DNA of 64,000 nucleotides, from NCBI RefSeq assembly GCF_040183065.1, contig NC_091120.1:171961988-172025987 (forward strand), read 5' to 3'. This stretch comes from Periplaneta americana (Eukaryota; Arthropoda; Insecta; Blattodea; Blattidae). Position numbers and translations under genes: made by a program. Each line of letters starts with the position of its first letter. Position 1 is the first letter of the stretch. Under the pieces are notes generated by a model. It ran no database searches. It was not told the DNA's origin and saw only the letters and a list, made by a program, of their open reading frames with translations. Positions 1-10,935 of this stretch are shown here, in pieces.

Positions 1-185
1 GGGGCAAGTTACCTGGTCGAGGTTTCTCCGGGGTTTTCCCTCAACCAAATACGAGCAAATGCTGGGTAACTTTCGGTGCTGGACTTCGGACTCATTTCAC
101 CGGCATTATCACCTTCATCTCATTCAGACGCTAAATAACCTGAGCTGTTGATAAAACGTCGTAAAATAACCTACGAAAAAAAAGA
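1..185 (+). repeat. SINE-A, copy 1 (cut by window edge)
   Basis: This is the body and tail of a tRNA-derived SINE. It starts just after the tRNA-like head, at GGGGCAAGTTACCTGG, and ends in an A-rich tail. Copies at 12748, 20762, 32160 and 50290 share the central CTGGGTAACTTTCGGTGCTG block and the tail GACGCTAAATAACC. The head presumably lies left of the window. Confidence 0.85.
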
Positions 186-1570
186 AGCTATTTAAGTGAA
201 AATGTGTCTCGTCTGACATAAATAGATTATTGAACACATATCATTTTCTTGAAGAATGGCACCAAATTCCATTGCAAAATGAAGTCGAGAGGTCCGATCT
301 TGTGGTTTCAACTGCTGAGCAACTTGAATCTTGTAGGGATGAAATTTTAGATCCTTGTGCAATATCGGACAAACTGTCCTGTCAGTTATACGCAAGGCCG
401 CAGCAGATCTTGACGGACTTCGTTGCACAGCCAAATCTCACTCTTTGGATATTTTCTGCAGTACGAACATAACGCCCACTACCATGAAAAGAAGGTTGTA
501 AATTGCCTCTGGCATTAAACATGTTAAATCAACACACTATTGTGTTCCTCGAAGGAATCCTACCGTGTCTCTGAATATGGAACTCACGGCGAAATCGACG
601 TTGTGTTTGAACCAAACTAATCAGAACCAACTGCCAGACCCTGTATAACCAGATATATTCAGCATCTTCGTTACAAATCTATATAGGAGAGTAAATCATT
701 TTCTGTGAAACTCGCACAAACTGGTTTTATTTGTATATTATCCATTCTCTAATCTTCTATCACATTGTAGATGGATAAGCTCTAATTGTAGTTCTGAAAC
801 AATGTTACCACGCGCTCCGACGTCACATGTTGGCCAGTTGGAAATGACTGACAATACATTAATGTTTATATTACTTACATTTCCATTTGATGAGAAAAAA
901 TGACATTTTTTTAACTATCCATTCTTATTTTGTTGTGAATTTGTATTAATTGAGAATTATTTATTAATACAACTAAGCAGAAACAAGAGAGTAATTTTGA
1001 TTTATTTTAAAAATTATTCGCTCTTTTGAGTTTATTATCTGTCTATATACATTTCCCTGTCTTTAATTTATTACTTTTTAAGGCTCTTTTAACTTTAATG
1101 TAAATGTAAGGACATTTTGTTGGTCATTTTAGCTACTTTGACGTCATCAGCATCCGCCCCTAATTATAACTTTGACCAATATTGTTATTCTGTATTGCAA
1201 GTTTGATTCTATGAATTACCCCAAAGGCCCCAGTATTAAAACAAATGCAGAACTGTGTCGAGTCACTATTACTTTGTGATGTTACATACCAGAAGAAGAT
1301 TTATGTTACGCATTTGATCCACTCTTGTCCTGCATATTAAACTATTAGAACGAGCAGCTGCAAAGATCTTGCTCCTGATTTCCTCGGTGCAACATTGTAC
1401 CAGTAACTGCACTTCGGACTCTGTGCTTTCTAATCAGCATGGACTAACGTGGGTATTTGCTCGAGTTGCAAGTGAAGCCTTCAGTACAGATTACACTGAG
1501 CCACACCTGCAACGTCTTGTCTTGTACCTGGAGAAGTTGGTTATTTAACGACAAGGGGACATGGAAAATA
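186..1570. other. No recognised feature
   Basis: The stretch is AT-rich, with only short open frames. The 80-codon frames on both strands at 192-472 have no family I recognise. I see no splice-supported exon, tRNA or inverted repeat. Confidence 0.5.
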
Positions 1571-1577
1571 TGATTGT

Positions 1578-3866
1578 GGTATACTTTTCCCAAAATATTA
1601 TTCCCAAAAAATTAATCCAAGGACGTTTTTCCCAGTCAATATAAATATCCAAAATATTTTATTCTCAAAAGTAATTATTTCCAATTTATTATTTTGCCAA
1701 TAATGTAATAAAAGTTCCAAAGACTTCTTTCCTAGTCAATATAAATATCAAAAATATTTTTTCCCAAAAATAATTATTTCCAATTTATTATTTTACCAAG
1801 AATGTAATAAAAATTCCAAAGACTTTTTTCCCAGTCAATATAAATATCTAAAATATTTTTTCCCAAAAGTCATTATTTTCAATTTATTATTTTATCAATA
1901 ATGTAGGCCTAATAAAAAGTTCAAAAGACTTTTTTCCCAATCAGTATCAATATCCAAAATATTTTTCCCAAAAGTAATTATTTCCAATTTATTATTTTAC
2001 CAATAATGTAATAAAAGTCTCAAAGACTTTTTTCCCAGTCAATATAAATATCAAAAATATTTTTTCCCCAAAAGTCATTATTTTCAATTTATTATTTTAC
2101 CAATAATTTAGGCCTAATAACAGTTCAAAAGACTTTTATTCCAATCAGTATCAATATCCAAAATATTTTTCCCAAAAGTAATTACTTCCAATTTATTATT
2201 TTACCAACAATGTAATAAAAGTTCCAAAGACTTTTTTCCCAGTCAATATCAGTATCCATTTTTTTTTTCAAACGTAATTATTTCCAATTTACTATCTTAC
2301 CAATAATGTAGGCCTAATAAAAGTTCCAAAGACTTTTTTTCCAGTCAGTATCAATATCCAAAATATTTTTTCCCAAAAGTAATTATTTCCAATTTATTAT
2401 TTTACCAATAATGTAATAAAAGTTCCAAAGACTTTTTTCCCAGTCAATATAAATATTCAAAATATTTTTTCCCAAAAGTAATTATTTCCAATTTACTATT
2501 TTACCAACAATGTAATAAAAGTTTCAAAGACTTTTTTCCCAGTCAATATCAATATCCAAAATATTTTTTCCCAAAAGTAATTATTTCCAATTTATTATTT
2601 TACCAATAATGTAATAAAAGTTCCAAAGACTTTTTTCCCAAGTCAATATAAATATCTAAAATATTTTTTTTCCCAAAAGTAATAATTATTTTCAATTTAT
2701 TATTTTACCAATAATGTAGGCCTAATAATAGTTCCAAAGACTTTTTTTCCCAGTCAGTATCAATATCCAAAATATTTTTTTCCCAAAAGTAATTATTTCC
2801 GATTTATTATTTTATCAATAATGTAATAAAAGTTCCAAAGACTTTTTTCCCCGTCAGTATAAATATTCAAAATATTTTTTCCCAAAAGTAATTATTTCCA
2901 ATTTGTTACTTTACCAATAATCTAATAAAAGTTCCAAAGACTTTTTTCCCAATCAATATCAATATCCAAAATATTTTTTCCCAAAAGTAATTATTTCCAA
3001 TTTGTTACTTTACCAGTAATCTAATAATTGTTCCAAAGATATTTCTCAGTCAGTATCAATGTCGAAAATATTTTTTCCCAAAAGTAATTATTTCCAATTT
3101 GTTACTTTACCAGTAATCTAATAAATGTTCCAAATATATTTCTCAGTCAGTATCAATGTCGAAAATATTTTTTCCCAAAAGTAATTATTTCCAATTTGTT
3201 ACTTTACCAGTAATCTAATAAATGTTCCAAAGACTATTTCTCAGTCAGTATCAATGTCGAAAATATTTTTTTCCCAAAAGTAATTATTTCCAATTTATTA
3301 TTTCTACAGTACCTGGGAAAAGTGACATAAGTCAGTTTTCACAAACCTTTTTTGATAATTTATTGACAACTTACACTGGTTTATGTCGATTTGATTTTTT
3401 TTCTGTATGAATTATTGTAATGAGAGAAATACTTATGTATTTTTTTTCCAAGCGAGCAGATGTTCCGTAAGTTGTCAATAAATTATCAAAAAAGGTTTGT
3501 GGAAACTGACTTGTGTCACTTTTCCCGAGCACTGCAGATTTTACCAATAATGTAATAAAAGTTTCAAAGACTTTTTTCCCGGTCAATATCAATATCAAAA
3601 ATATGTTTTCCCAAAAATAATTATTTCCAATTTATTATTTCACCAACAATGTAATAAAAGTTCCAAAGACTTTTTTCCCAGTCAATATAAATATCCAAAA
3701 TATTTTTTCCCCAAAAGCAGTTATTTTTCCCAGTCAATATCAATATCCAAAATATTTTTTTTCCCCAAAAGCAATTATTTTCAATTTATTATTTTACCAA
3801 TATGTAATAAAAGTTCCAAAGACTTTTTTCCCAGTCAATATCAATATCCGAAATATTTTTTCCAAA
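1578..3866. repeat. ~99-bp tandem satellite array
   Basis: About twenty degenerate copies of an AT-rich ~99-bp unit lie here. Each contains AATATTTTTTCCCAAAAG, TTATTTCCAATTTATTATTT and a block reading GTTCCAAAGACTTTTTTCCC. Some units carry an extra GGCCTAATAA block (near 1906, 2111, 2311 and 2719), roughly every two or four units, which suggests a higher-order pattern. A MITE interrupts the array at 3307-3534. The array abuts a MULE transposase relic on its right side. Confidence 0.9.
3307..3534. mobile_element. 228-bp MITE inside the 99-bp array
   Basis: The two ends form an inverted repeat of about 68 bp: CAGTACCTGGGAAAAGTGAC on the left, and the complement of a right end reading GTCACTTTTCCCGAGCACTG. 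TA (left) and CA (right) flank it, which fits a TA-targeting Tc1/mariner-type MITE with one mutated target base. It has no coding capacity. The array continues on both sides, so the insertion is younger than the array. Confidence 0.8.
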
Positions 3867-3969
3867 TGATATATTTTCCCAATAATGTAATTTTTACATC
3901 TATCATCAACAAGAACATATTCGCATTTTTTACCATTACTAAAATGTTACTAATAATTTTAGCAGTCAT

Positions 3970-4330
3970 TCAAAAATGTAAATTGTATCCAACACTTCTG
4001 AGGAATGTGAAGATGCCATTCTGCACATATTCTGCATATCTAGATACTACACTCTCTGTCGTCTGGTATCGGGGAGTTTTTTCATTCTCTGTCCAAGTTC
4101 GATCTGACGAATCATAGGTACTCTCTGTATCTGATTGTAAGAGCGCATACACGTATGGCAAAGCGACCGTTTGTTCTGTCCCTCTATTTAACAGATGCAA
4201 GTATGGTAAATAACAGTAAAAATTATTGGTTGCAACCGAAAAGGTTCCATCAACGAACCACATTTCATTATTAAAAAGCCTTTTCACATTTTCTCTTGTC
4301 CTCTTGATATTAAGAACAAAGCGAGTAATT
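3970..4330 (-). pseudogene. MULE-type transposase relic
   Basis: A 105-codon minus-strand frame (4287-3970), with a few residues upstream in the same frame, matches the start of a Mutator-like (MULE) transposase core. It has the FVDGTF segment holding the first catalytic aspartate, then an FYCYLPYLHLL stretch and a VALPYVYALL stretch. Only the first part of the DDE fold is present. After the YALLQSD stretch the resemblance stops. No zinc finger or second catalytic residue is seen. The 99-bp array lies on one side, and an AT-rich stretch looking like a decayed inverted copy lies on the other. Family call is from motif recognition only. Confidence 0.6.
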
Positions 4331-4500
4331 GTTTTGAGAAAACTGATAAAAATTGAAATAATTTTAATGTGGAGAAAGAATTGAGGAAAATGATTTGGGA
4401 GATAGAAATTGGAATAATTTGATTTGGAAATTCATTGTAGTTAGGAAATAAAATTTTTGGGAAATTTTTATTGGGAAAAAATTTTGAGAAAAGTGTCCTC
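4331..4500. repeat. Possible decayed inverted copy of the 99-bp array
   Basis: Read on the minus strand, this stretch has repeated TTTCCCAA, ATTATTCCAATTT and TTTCCTAA motifs like those of the array at 1578-3866. It therefore runs in opposite orientation on the other side of the MULE relic. Similarity is loose and was judged by eye. Confidence 0.35.
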
Positions 4501-5583
4501 CAACGAGAAATATTAGAAGACCAGATAAATAGATAGAGAGCAATTTAAAAACAAGGAGAGCAAAGGGAATGCAGATACAACAAGAGGAATACAAAGAGAT
4601 CTGGGAATTAAATCAATGGCTTTCTCAAAACACGTAATGAAATGTTTCATATAAAACCATTTTCATCTCGAAAAGGAATCAAAAAACGAAGAGGAATATA
4701 AAGAGAACAAAATGGATACAACGAGAGCATGTAGTTCTGTGTAACGATATGCAGGGTATGCTCTGCACCTGTCATTTCTGTATGTTGGACAGAGAGAGTT
4801 AGAAAGGAGATGAATTATACAAAGGAGAGACAGATAGAGAGAGAGAGTGTGCTATCTCCCTCTCTATAAAAATAACAAATCGCTTATTGAGTGTATGGAT
4901 GTTTCGTTGGTTGTGCGTGCGAATTGGAGATTTTTGTGCTTGAATGATTGGAAGGAAGCTGAATGGACAAATGGAAGCACAATACGCGGGACTGTGAGTT
5001 CATAATAATAATTTTATTAAGCAGTTTGGGTCCTCATGCACATCAAGTAATGCTTCTTTGAAGCGGTGAAAATGTCGTCTCAGTCTGGTGGTTGAATTAC
5101 GCGATAGATGCGAGTTCTGCTCTAAGAAAAGAGCAAAGCGGGTAAGAATTATATATAACGGTGTGCATCGTGGCTCTTCCTGTTCTATGTGGGCGTGGCA
5201 GGCATTTAAGTCTCCAGCAATTATAATTTCGTTGAAGTTCGTGCTCCACTCTCAGCAATTTGTCAAATGAAAGTGATAGAGAAAGACGAATAAATTACTC
5301 TAAGAAAGCCTGTTCCTCAGCTACTTTGTCCACCACAACTCTGTTGAGAATCGAACACCGATACATCTGGTAAAGAGAAGTTAGGTGGCCGAATTAAAGC
5401 TGGACTTGTACAGTTAATTACCGCTCCATATCTGAAGAATCTTTCTACCTATACCATAGGAATATAAATACCTGAAATAAAATTTATAGCTCAAATTAAG
5501 TAATGACAAATAAAGCATGGACTTGCTTCACCTGTCCGCTGAAAATGTTGTTGAAATATTTCACATGTTGTGTCAGTATACAG
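4501..5583. other. No recognised feature
   Basis: Purine-rich and AT-rich sequence with no long open frame, no clear repeat unit and no RNA gene that I can support. Confidence 0.5.
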
Positions 5584-5790
5584 TCTTAAAAAAACGTTTT
5601 GTCGCACAGATACTTTGTAAGTTCCAGAAAGGAGGCAGTGCTCATGACCAGACATACAACGAAACAAAACTAATTTTATTACCTCAACTAGTCCTTCTCT
5701 TGTGACCCAGGTCGCACGTCCTCTGATCATGCGCACTGCCTTCTTTCTGGGACTTGTAAAGTATCTGTGCGACAAAACTTTTTTCTAAGA
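5584..5790. repeat. Foldback element
   Basis: The two arms are near-perfect inverted copies. The left arm reads GTCGCACAGATACTTTGTAA and the right arm reads its complement, ending CAAAACTTTTTTCTAAGA. Arms are about 60-65 bp around an 80-bp loop. Loop and right-arm sequences recur at 22925-23410. Non-coding. Confidence 0.75.
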
Positions 5791-5874
5791 TTGTACATTA
5801 AAATAATCTCTTGCTTATGACTTTCACTTGTTATACAATTTTAACAATTCTCTATCAGCATTCATTATGCATGT

Positions 5875-6017
5875 GTATGTATGTATTTATTCACACTGCA
5901 ATGGGTATATACCCGGTGGCAGTGGTAACTAATTACACTCAATAATGACAATAATAAACTTAAAATTAAAAATACAATTAATGATACTAATAATTAATAC
6001 TAACAATAATTTATAAT

Positions 6018-6051
<34 letters not shown>

Positions 6052-7278
6052 GGGAATATCCTAAATTAAATGAAACGATCACTTAAAATAACATTTGAAA
6101 TAAATCTAATTTGTATCTTAAACCTAAGTTCGAACTAAAACCCACGAGTATGATATGTTCATATCTGCACAAGTACCTTTAACATTACACTCATTTCGCT
6201 GTCAACTCACTCACTGCACTGGAACTACGACACATTTCACTGATTCTATCCTGATTTCACTAACACTTCAAAACATTTCACTGTTCAAATACTTTGCACT
6301 GCCACTATAAACTATAAAGCTTCACTGGCATGAACACGTTTCACTTACACAACACACTTCACTGACACAACACACTTCACTGACACAACATAATTCTTCA
6401 CTGATACAACACTTCAATAAAAACATATCATTTACACCCTTTAAATACTATGTACAGTATAATTACCGTCTATTAGTAAAGTTCTTAAGCCTATTTTTAA
6501 ATACATTTTTGGTTGTTGGTAAAACCTTTAGTAAGTCTGCAGGTAAAGTATTCCAGTCCCTGATAGTACGATTGAGAAAAGAAAACTTTCCAGTGTCCGT
6601 CCTCTGCCTTCTTTCCCTCAATTTAAATGAGTGGTCGTTCCTTGAGTAATTTGGCGGCTGCAACCTATTTTTTATTTCTCTCCAGGCAGGCTCACCTCTG
6701 TATGTTTTGAACAGTGCACATAATCGAATTTTCGTTCTCCTGTCCGTGAGTGTGTCCCATTTTAATGGTGAATTTTTCCAACAACACTTGAGGGCCCGTT
6801 TTTGAATCTTTTCCAGTGTCTTAATATGTTCTAATCTGTAAGGACACCAATATGCAGCACCATATTCCATTACTGGACGTACTAGTGATTTATATGCAAT
6901 CTCTTTGGATTTATCAGAGCCTTTTCTTAGTATCCTCATCACAAAGTGTAACGCTCTCCATGCTTTTCCCGCTGTGTTTGTAACGTGTTCCCCCCAGCCG
7001 AGATCGCTGCTAAATGTTATTCCGAGGTATTTACATTTGTTAACTTCTCCTAGCGTATACGATGCGACTATTTTATTTCTTTTCCTTGTAAAGCTGATGG
7101 CTTTGCTCTTTAGAGAATTTATTTTCATTTTGTTGGCTATTGCCCAATCGTTTATTCTATTGAGGTCATTCTGGAGAAGAGTAGTATCTTCATAACTTTT
7201 TATTTCCCTGTATACCATACAATCATCCGCGAATAAGCGAACCCTAGACAAGATATTAACTGGCAGATATATAAACAA
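5875..7278 (-). mobile_element. 5'-truncated LINE, copy 1
   Basis: This is the 3' part of a non-LTR retrotransposon on the minus strand. It runs from the reverse transcriptase catalytic block, through the thumb and C-terminus (ORF ends at 6463), to a long 3' UTR. The UTR contains a CACTTCACTGACACAAC repeat block (6330-6415) and a TAA-rich microsatellite (6021-6050). It ends in ATAAATACATAC-type sequence near 5875. The 5' end is lost at about 7278. Confidence 0.85.
6463..7278 (-). CDS. LINE reverse transcriptase, C-terminal half
   Basis: The open frame of 271 codons encodes the C-terminal half of a non-LTR reverse transcriptase. The catalytic box FADDC lies near residues 16-20, and KCKYLGITFSSDLGW near residue 85 is the primer-grip/thumb block. 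Next comes a VRPVMEYGAAYWCPY segment, a common post-RT motif in jockey/CR1-type elements, and then a basic C-terminus. The frame has no stop or frameshift, but it lacks the endonuclease and RT fingers and has no plausible promoter. The annotated ATG is merely the first methionine after the truncation point. It is a fragment, not a functional gene; the clean frame suggests a fairly recent insertion. Confidence 0.85.
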   Translation of the reverse strand: MFIYLPVNILSRVRLFADDCMVYREIKSYEDTTLLQNDLNRINDWAIANKMKINSLKSKAISFTRKRNKIVASYTLGEVNKCKYLGITFSSDLGWGEHVTNTAGKAWRALHFVMRILRKGSDKSKEIAYKSLVRPVMEYGAAYWCPYRLEHIKTLEKIQKRALKCCWKNSPLKWDTLTDRRTKIRLCALFKTYRGEPAWREIKNRLQPPNYSRNDHSFKLRERRQRTDTGKFSFLNRTIRDWNTLPADLLKVLPTTKNVFKNRLKNFTNRR

Positions 7279-7365
7279 TTAATTATAATTCCATGAAAAA
7301 AGACATAATAAGTTCATATTCTATTCTGTTTTCATATGTTACTATTATATGATGTTTTATGAATA

Positions 7366-9110
7366 CAGTGAAATTTCTCAATAGCGGACACCTCCCGGGA
7401 ATTAAAAAAATCCGATATTCAGAAGTGTCCGTTATTGGGAATACAATACGTACCTACTTACAAATGGCTTTTAAGGAACCCGCAGGTTCACTGCCGCCCT
7501 CACATAAGCCCGCCATCGGTCCCTATCCTGTGCAAGATTAATCCACTCTCTATCATCATATTCCACCTCCCTCAAATCCATTTTAATATTATCCTCCCAT
7601 CTACGTCTCGGCCTCCCCAAAGGTATTTTTCCCTCCGGCTCCCAAATAACACTCTATATGCATTTTTGGATTCGCCCATACGTGCTACATGCCCTGCCAT
7701 CTGAAACTCTGGATTTAATGTTCCTAATTATGTCAGGTGAAGAATACAATGCGTGCAGTTCTGCGTTGTGTAACTTCTCCTGTAACTTCATCCCTCTTAG
7801 TCCCAAATATTTTCCTAGGAATCTTGTTCTCAAACACCTTTAATCTCTGTTCCTCTCTCAAAGTGAGAGTCCAAGTTTCACAACCATACAGACCAACCGG
7901 TAGTCTAATATAACTGTTTTATAAATTCTAACTTTAAGATTTTTTGTTACCAGACTCGATGACAAAAGCTTCTCAATCGAATAATAACAGGCATTTCCCA
8001 TATTTATTCTGCGTTTAATTTCCTCCCGAGTGTCATTTATATTTGTTACTGTTGCTCCAAGATATTTGAATTTTTCCACCTCTTCGAAGGATGTATCTCC
8101 AATTTTTATGTTTCCATTGCGTGTAATATTCTGGTCACGAGACATAGTCATATACTTTACCTTTTCGAGATTTACTTCTAAACCTATCGCTTTACTTGCT
8201 TCAAGTAAAATTTCCGTGTTTTCCCTAATCGTTTTTGGATTTTCTCCTAACATATTCACGTCATCCGCATAGACAAGAAGCTGATGTAACCCGTTCAATT
8301 CCAAACCCTGTCTGTTATCCTGAACTTTCCTAATGGCATATTCTAGAGCAAAGTATAAAATGAAACTACCATATTTTGGCACGTTATAGAAATCATGTTA
8401 ATTTTGAATACAGAATTTTTATACAGTAAGCTAATATGTTAAAAATGTACTTAATACTGTAGGCCTACAGTAATTTATATTTTGAAAATATAAAAAAATC
8501 TAAATAAATAATTTTACTGAAATATTTAATATTAGTCCTACGTTTTAAATGTTAAAGAAATCAGACATTTTTGTCAGTTACCTTGTCGCTTTCTGAATTT
8601 CATTTTCCATATACATTTCTAGAATAGAAGCGAATTCTAAGTCCTTGAGCATAACCTTGCTACTCAGCATTTAGGACAACATGGGTTACCACCACGACTA
8701 TTTCGACACATTACAGTGATCACAAAATGTGTCGGCCCCTATCATGGCGTAACAAGGAAAGGTAAGGGCATTGGTGGGGGAACTCTGTGTCACCAAAGTA
8801 GGAGAATTGTGCCATAAGATTTTATTAATCGCACGAGAGACATATTCAAAGGTTTAAGAAAGTCCGAATAAGGTTACCAGATGACTGTCGATGTTGTAAG
8901 TGCGTTTCTTGGTCCGCTATTGAGAAATTGTAAAGTAAAAAATATGTTTATATACTCGTACTAGCTGTCGGTGTCCGTTATAGAGAATGTCTGATACTCA
9001 GAAGGTATTTTCACATAAGAGTGCAGGTAATTCTGCAGGGAAATTTCAAAGTGTCCGTAATTGAGAGCTGTCCGCTATTCAGAAGTGTCCGTTAAGGGAA
9101 TTTTTACAGT
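7366..9110. mobile_element. Pogo/Tigger-like element split by a LINE
   Basis: The left end begins TA-CAGTGAAATTTCTC and continues AATAGCGGACACC. The right end has CTATTCAGAAGTGTCCG and GTTAAGGGAATTTTTACAG followed by TA. Internal copies of GTGTCCGTTAT also occur near the ends. CAG termini with CGGACAC-type subterminal sequence and TA flanks fit the Tc1/mariner pogo group. The LINE at 7456-8385 lies inside it. No transposase is recognisable in the remaining 700 bp. Confidence 0.6.
7456..8385 (-). mobile_element. 5'-truncated LINE (YADD type) with broken RT
   Basis: A minus-strand frame of 174 codons (8382-7858) carries [11 protein letters not shown] near residue 38, the reverse transcriptase active site, and [10 protein letters not shown] near residue 106, the thumb block. 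The frame then shifts. Downstream frames still read REEQRL, a DREWINLAQDRDRWRAYVRA segment and a terminal AVNLRVP, which is the usual C-terminus of this family. Pieces of the same C-terminus recur at 26533-26895 and 29090-29152. The 3' end adjoins the pogo-like left end near 7456. It is a dead copy with at least one frameshift and stops. Confidence 0.8.
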
Positions 9111-9111
9111 A

Positions 9112-9870
9112 ATCATATTATGATCTGCATACACAAGAACAACAGCTTATCACTTGAGGAGTTACTTAAAACAAAATGAAACACAGTTACAACATAATCA
9201 CAACGTAATTAATACATAACAAGTTACTTGAACTGTTTTTCAATTTACCTTGATTTTCAGTATCTCACTTGCTTCCAGTTGCACCAGGTGCCGACAACTT
9301 TTCACTATCCATTTAGTTTCAATCGAATAATTTTTTTTAATTCATCGCACAAATGAAAATAACATTAATTACTGAAAAAAAGAACATACTATATAACGCC
9401 TCTGAAAAGAACAAACTGCAAAGTAAACAGCACAGATTACTACACTCTGTTTCTGGAATCTGTGGAGTAAATCGACGAATTTGGGTGGAGCCTATGACAA
9501 GCGAATGGGTGGAGCCTAACAGTGCGGAAGTGTATTGCGGGATGCATCGGCTGACGGACGCTAAGGGGTAAGATGCGCGTGACAGAAGGTGATAGTATCA
9601 CAGCCTAGTATCCTGGAACCTAGATCATATATACCCAGATTGCTCGGCTTTGTAGGCTTTGACGGTAATAACTTTTGTCAGGTTTACTATGCTGCCATCT
9701 AGTTGTTACATAAGTAGTCACGTCATAATTCCCATTTGAATTGCATTAGCGACTGTACTGCCATCTCGTGTTCGTTTACGGCGGACGGGTGGCGATCCTG
9801 GCAGTTGTTCTCTCCAAAGTGCTACCGATTTTAACGTAGGGATGGGCAATCTGTTATATATATGATTTAG
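9112..9870. other. No recognised gene
   Basis: Non-coding sequence with one short 72-codon frame at 9353-9571 that I do not recognise. A short direct repeat (GGGTGGAGCCTA, about 30 bp apart) lies near 9485-9515. It contains no RNA gene. Confidence 0.5.
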
Positions 9871-9871
9871 G

Positions 9872-10047
9872 CTAGTATATACAGTCACGAAGCTTGAATT
9901 GTGAGTATACTAGGAATAATAGACTGTGCAGGTACTATTTTGCATTGTCTGTGATAAGGCGATAGTAGCGATCCTAGTGGATAGTAACTATCTATGGATT
10001 CATATTTACTACGTATTGAGCTTCGTGACTGTATATACTAGACTGTG
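9872..10047. mobile_element. ~185-bp palindromic MITE, copy 1
   Basis: Both ends carry CTAGTATATACAGTCACGA or its complement, with a conserved centre (AGGCGATA...GCGATCCTAGT). Copies 2 and 3 are at 42591-42773 and 59720-59907. The left terminus of this copy is altered, so no target duplication can be read. Confidence 0.8.
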
Positions 10048-10129
10048 ATAGTATTATGATGTACCGAAGTACATATGGAATTTCAGTGCAGTATATGGAG
10101 TTTCACTTTGTGATTCAAGACGGTGCCAT

Positions 10130-10335
10130 GTTCCGTCGGACCCCGGCCACTTAGTTACTCGTAATGAGTGCACCTCTGTACGTGTGGTTAGAATTGTGTC
10201 TACTGTCACACATACTGTGACACGGTACACGAGGGTAGGCCAACAAAGAGGAACACAGTAGGTGGAACTTAAAATGAGAGGGAGTCAATCCGGCATCGGA
10301 ACTCGAACCCGATGAGACTTGGTGGATAAATCTAC
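10130..10335. repeat. Partial tRNA-like foldback repeat (family F3)
   Basis: The segment holds ACGAGGGTAGGCCA, an inverted GTGACA pair and GCATCGGAACTCGAACCCG. These match parts of the foldback element at 50560-50850. The arms are incomplete here. Confidence 0.5.
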
Positions 10336-10850
10336 GTAAAGATTAATTTTTTGGTCCTACAGAATACATCTGTTATGGTAACAATTGATATTATAGGAGA
10401 AAAATTCGCTCCGGCGCCGGAGATCGAACCCGAGTCCTTGGTTCTACGTACCAAGCGCTCTAACCAATGAGCTACACCAAAGTTCAATCCACAGCATCGG
10501 ATCGAATCCCTCTCCTTCAATTGTTACCATAACAGATGTGTTCTGTAGGACCAAAAAATTAATCTTCACGTAGATTCTTCGAGCAACAGTGTATATTACT
10601 GTGGAATCCCGGCCACCAAGTTACTCAGCTGAGTGCGCTCCTTGTATATTGACAGTTGACTTAATATAAAAATGTCAACATACATGTCGAACTTGGAGTC
10701 AGGCCACAAAGGGGAAAAACACTGAAGGGGAGGGATTCGATCAGGTGCTGTGGATTGAATTTCGGCGTAGCTTAATGGTTAGAGCACTTGGTACGTAGAA
10801 CCAAAGATCCGGGTTCGATCCCCGACGCCGGAGCGATTTTTTCTCCTCTA
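10336..10850. repeat. tRNA-like foldback element (family F1), copy 1
   Basis: Two tRNA-like cores lie in opposite orientation, at 10411-10480 (minus) and 10763-10831 (plus). Each has a D-arm/A-box (GTAGCTTAATGGTTAGAGC in the plus copy), a TTGGTACGTAGAACCAA anticodon-arm-like hairpin and a B-box (GGGTTCGATCC). A further pair of ~50-bp inverted arms flanks the minus core, with AAGATTAATTTTTTGGTCC at 10338 and its complement at 10547. The anticodon stem has an extra base, so a functional tRNA is unlikely. The same family is at 43535-44145. Confidence 0.75.
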
Positions 10851-10860
10851 ATATCAATTA

Positions 10861-10935
10861 GTGGATAAAGCGCCAGCACGTAAAGCTGGAAAACTGGGTT
10901 CGAGTCTCGGTGCCGGAGAGAATTTTTCTCCGTTC
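10861..10935 (+). repeat. tRNA-like SINE head (family F3 type)
   Basis: GTGGATAAAGCGCCAGCACG followed by GGGTTCGAGTCTCGGTGCC gives a D-arm and a B-box. The complement of this core is found at 50565-50640. The acceptor stem is not convincing, so this is repeat sequence and not a tRNA gene. Confidence 0.55.

Noticed and set aside
230..472. 80-codon frames on both strands near the left edge
   Set aside because: No recognisable family, no splice signals and short length. Open frames of this size are common here.
1578..3866. CRISPR-like regular repeats
   Set aside because: Units are long, degenerate, directly contiguous and without unique spacers. This is a satellite array in a eukaryotic genome.
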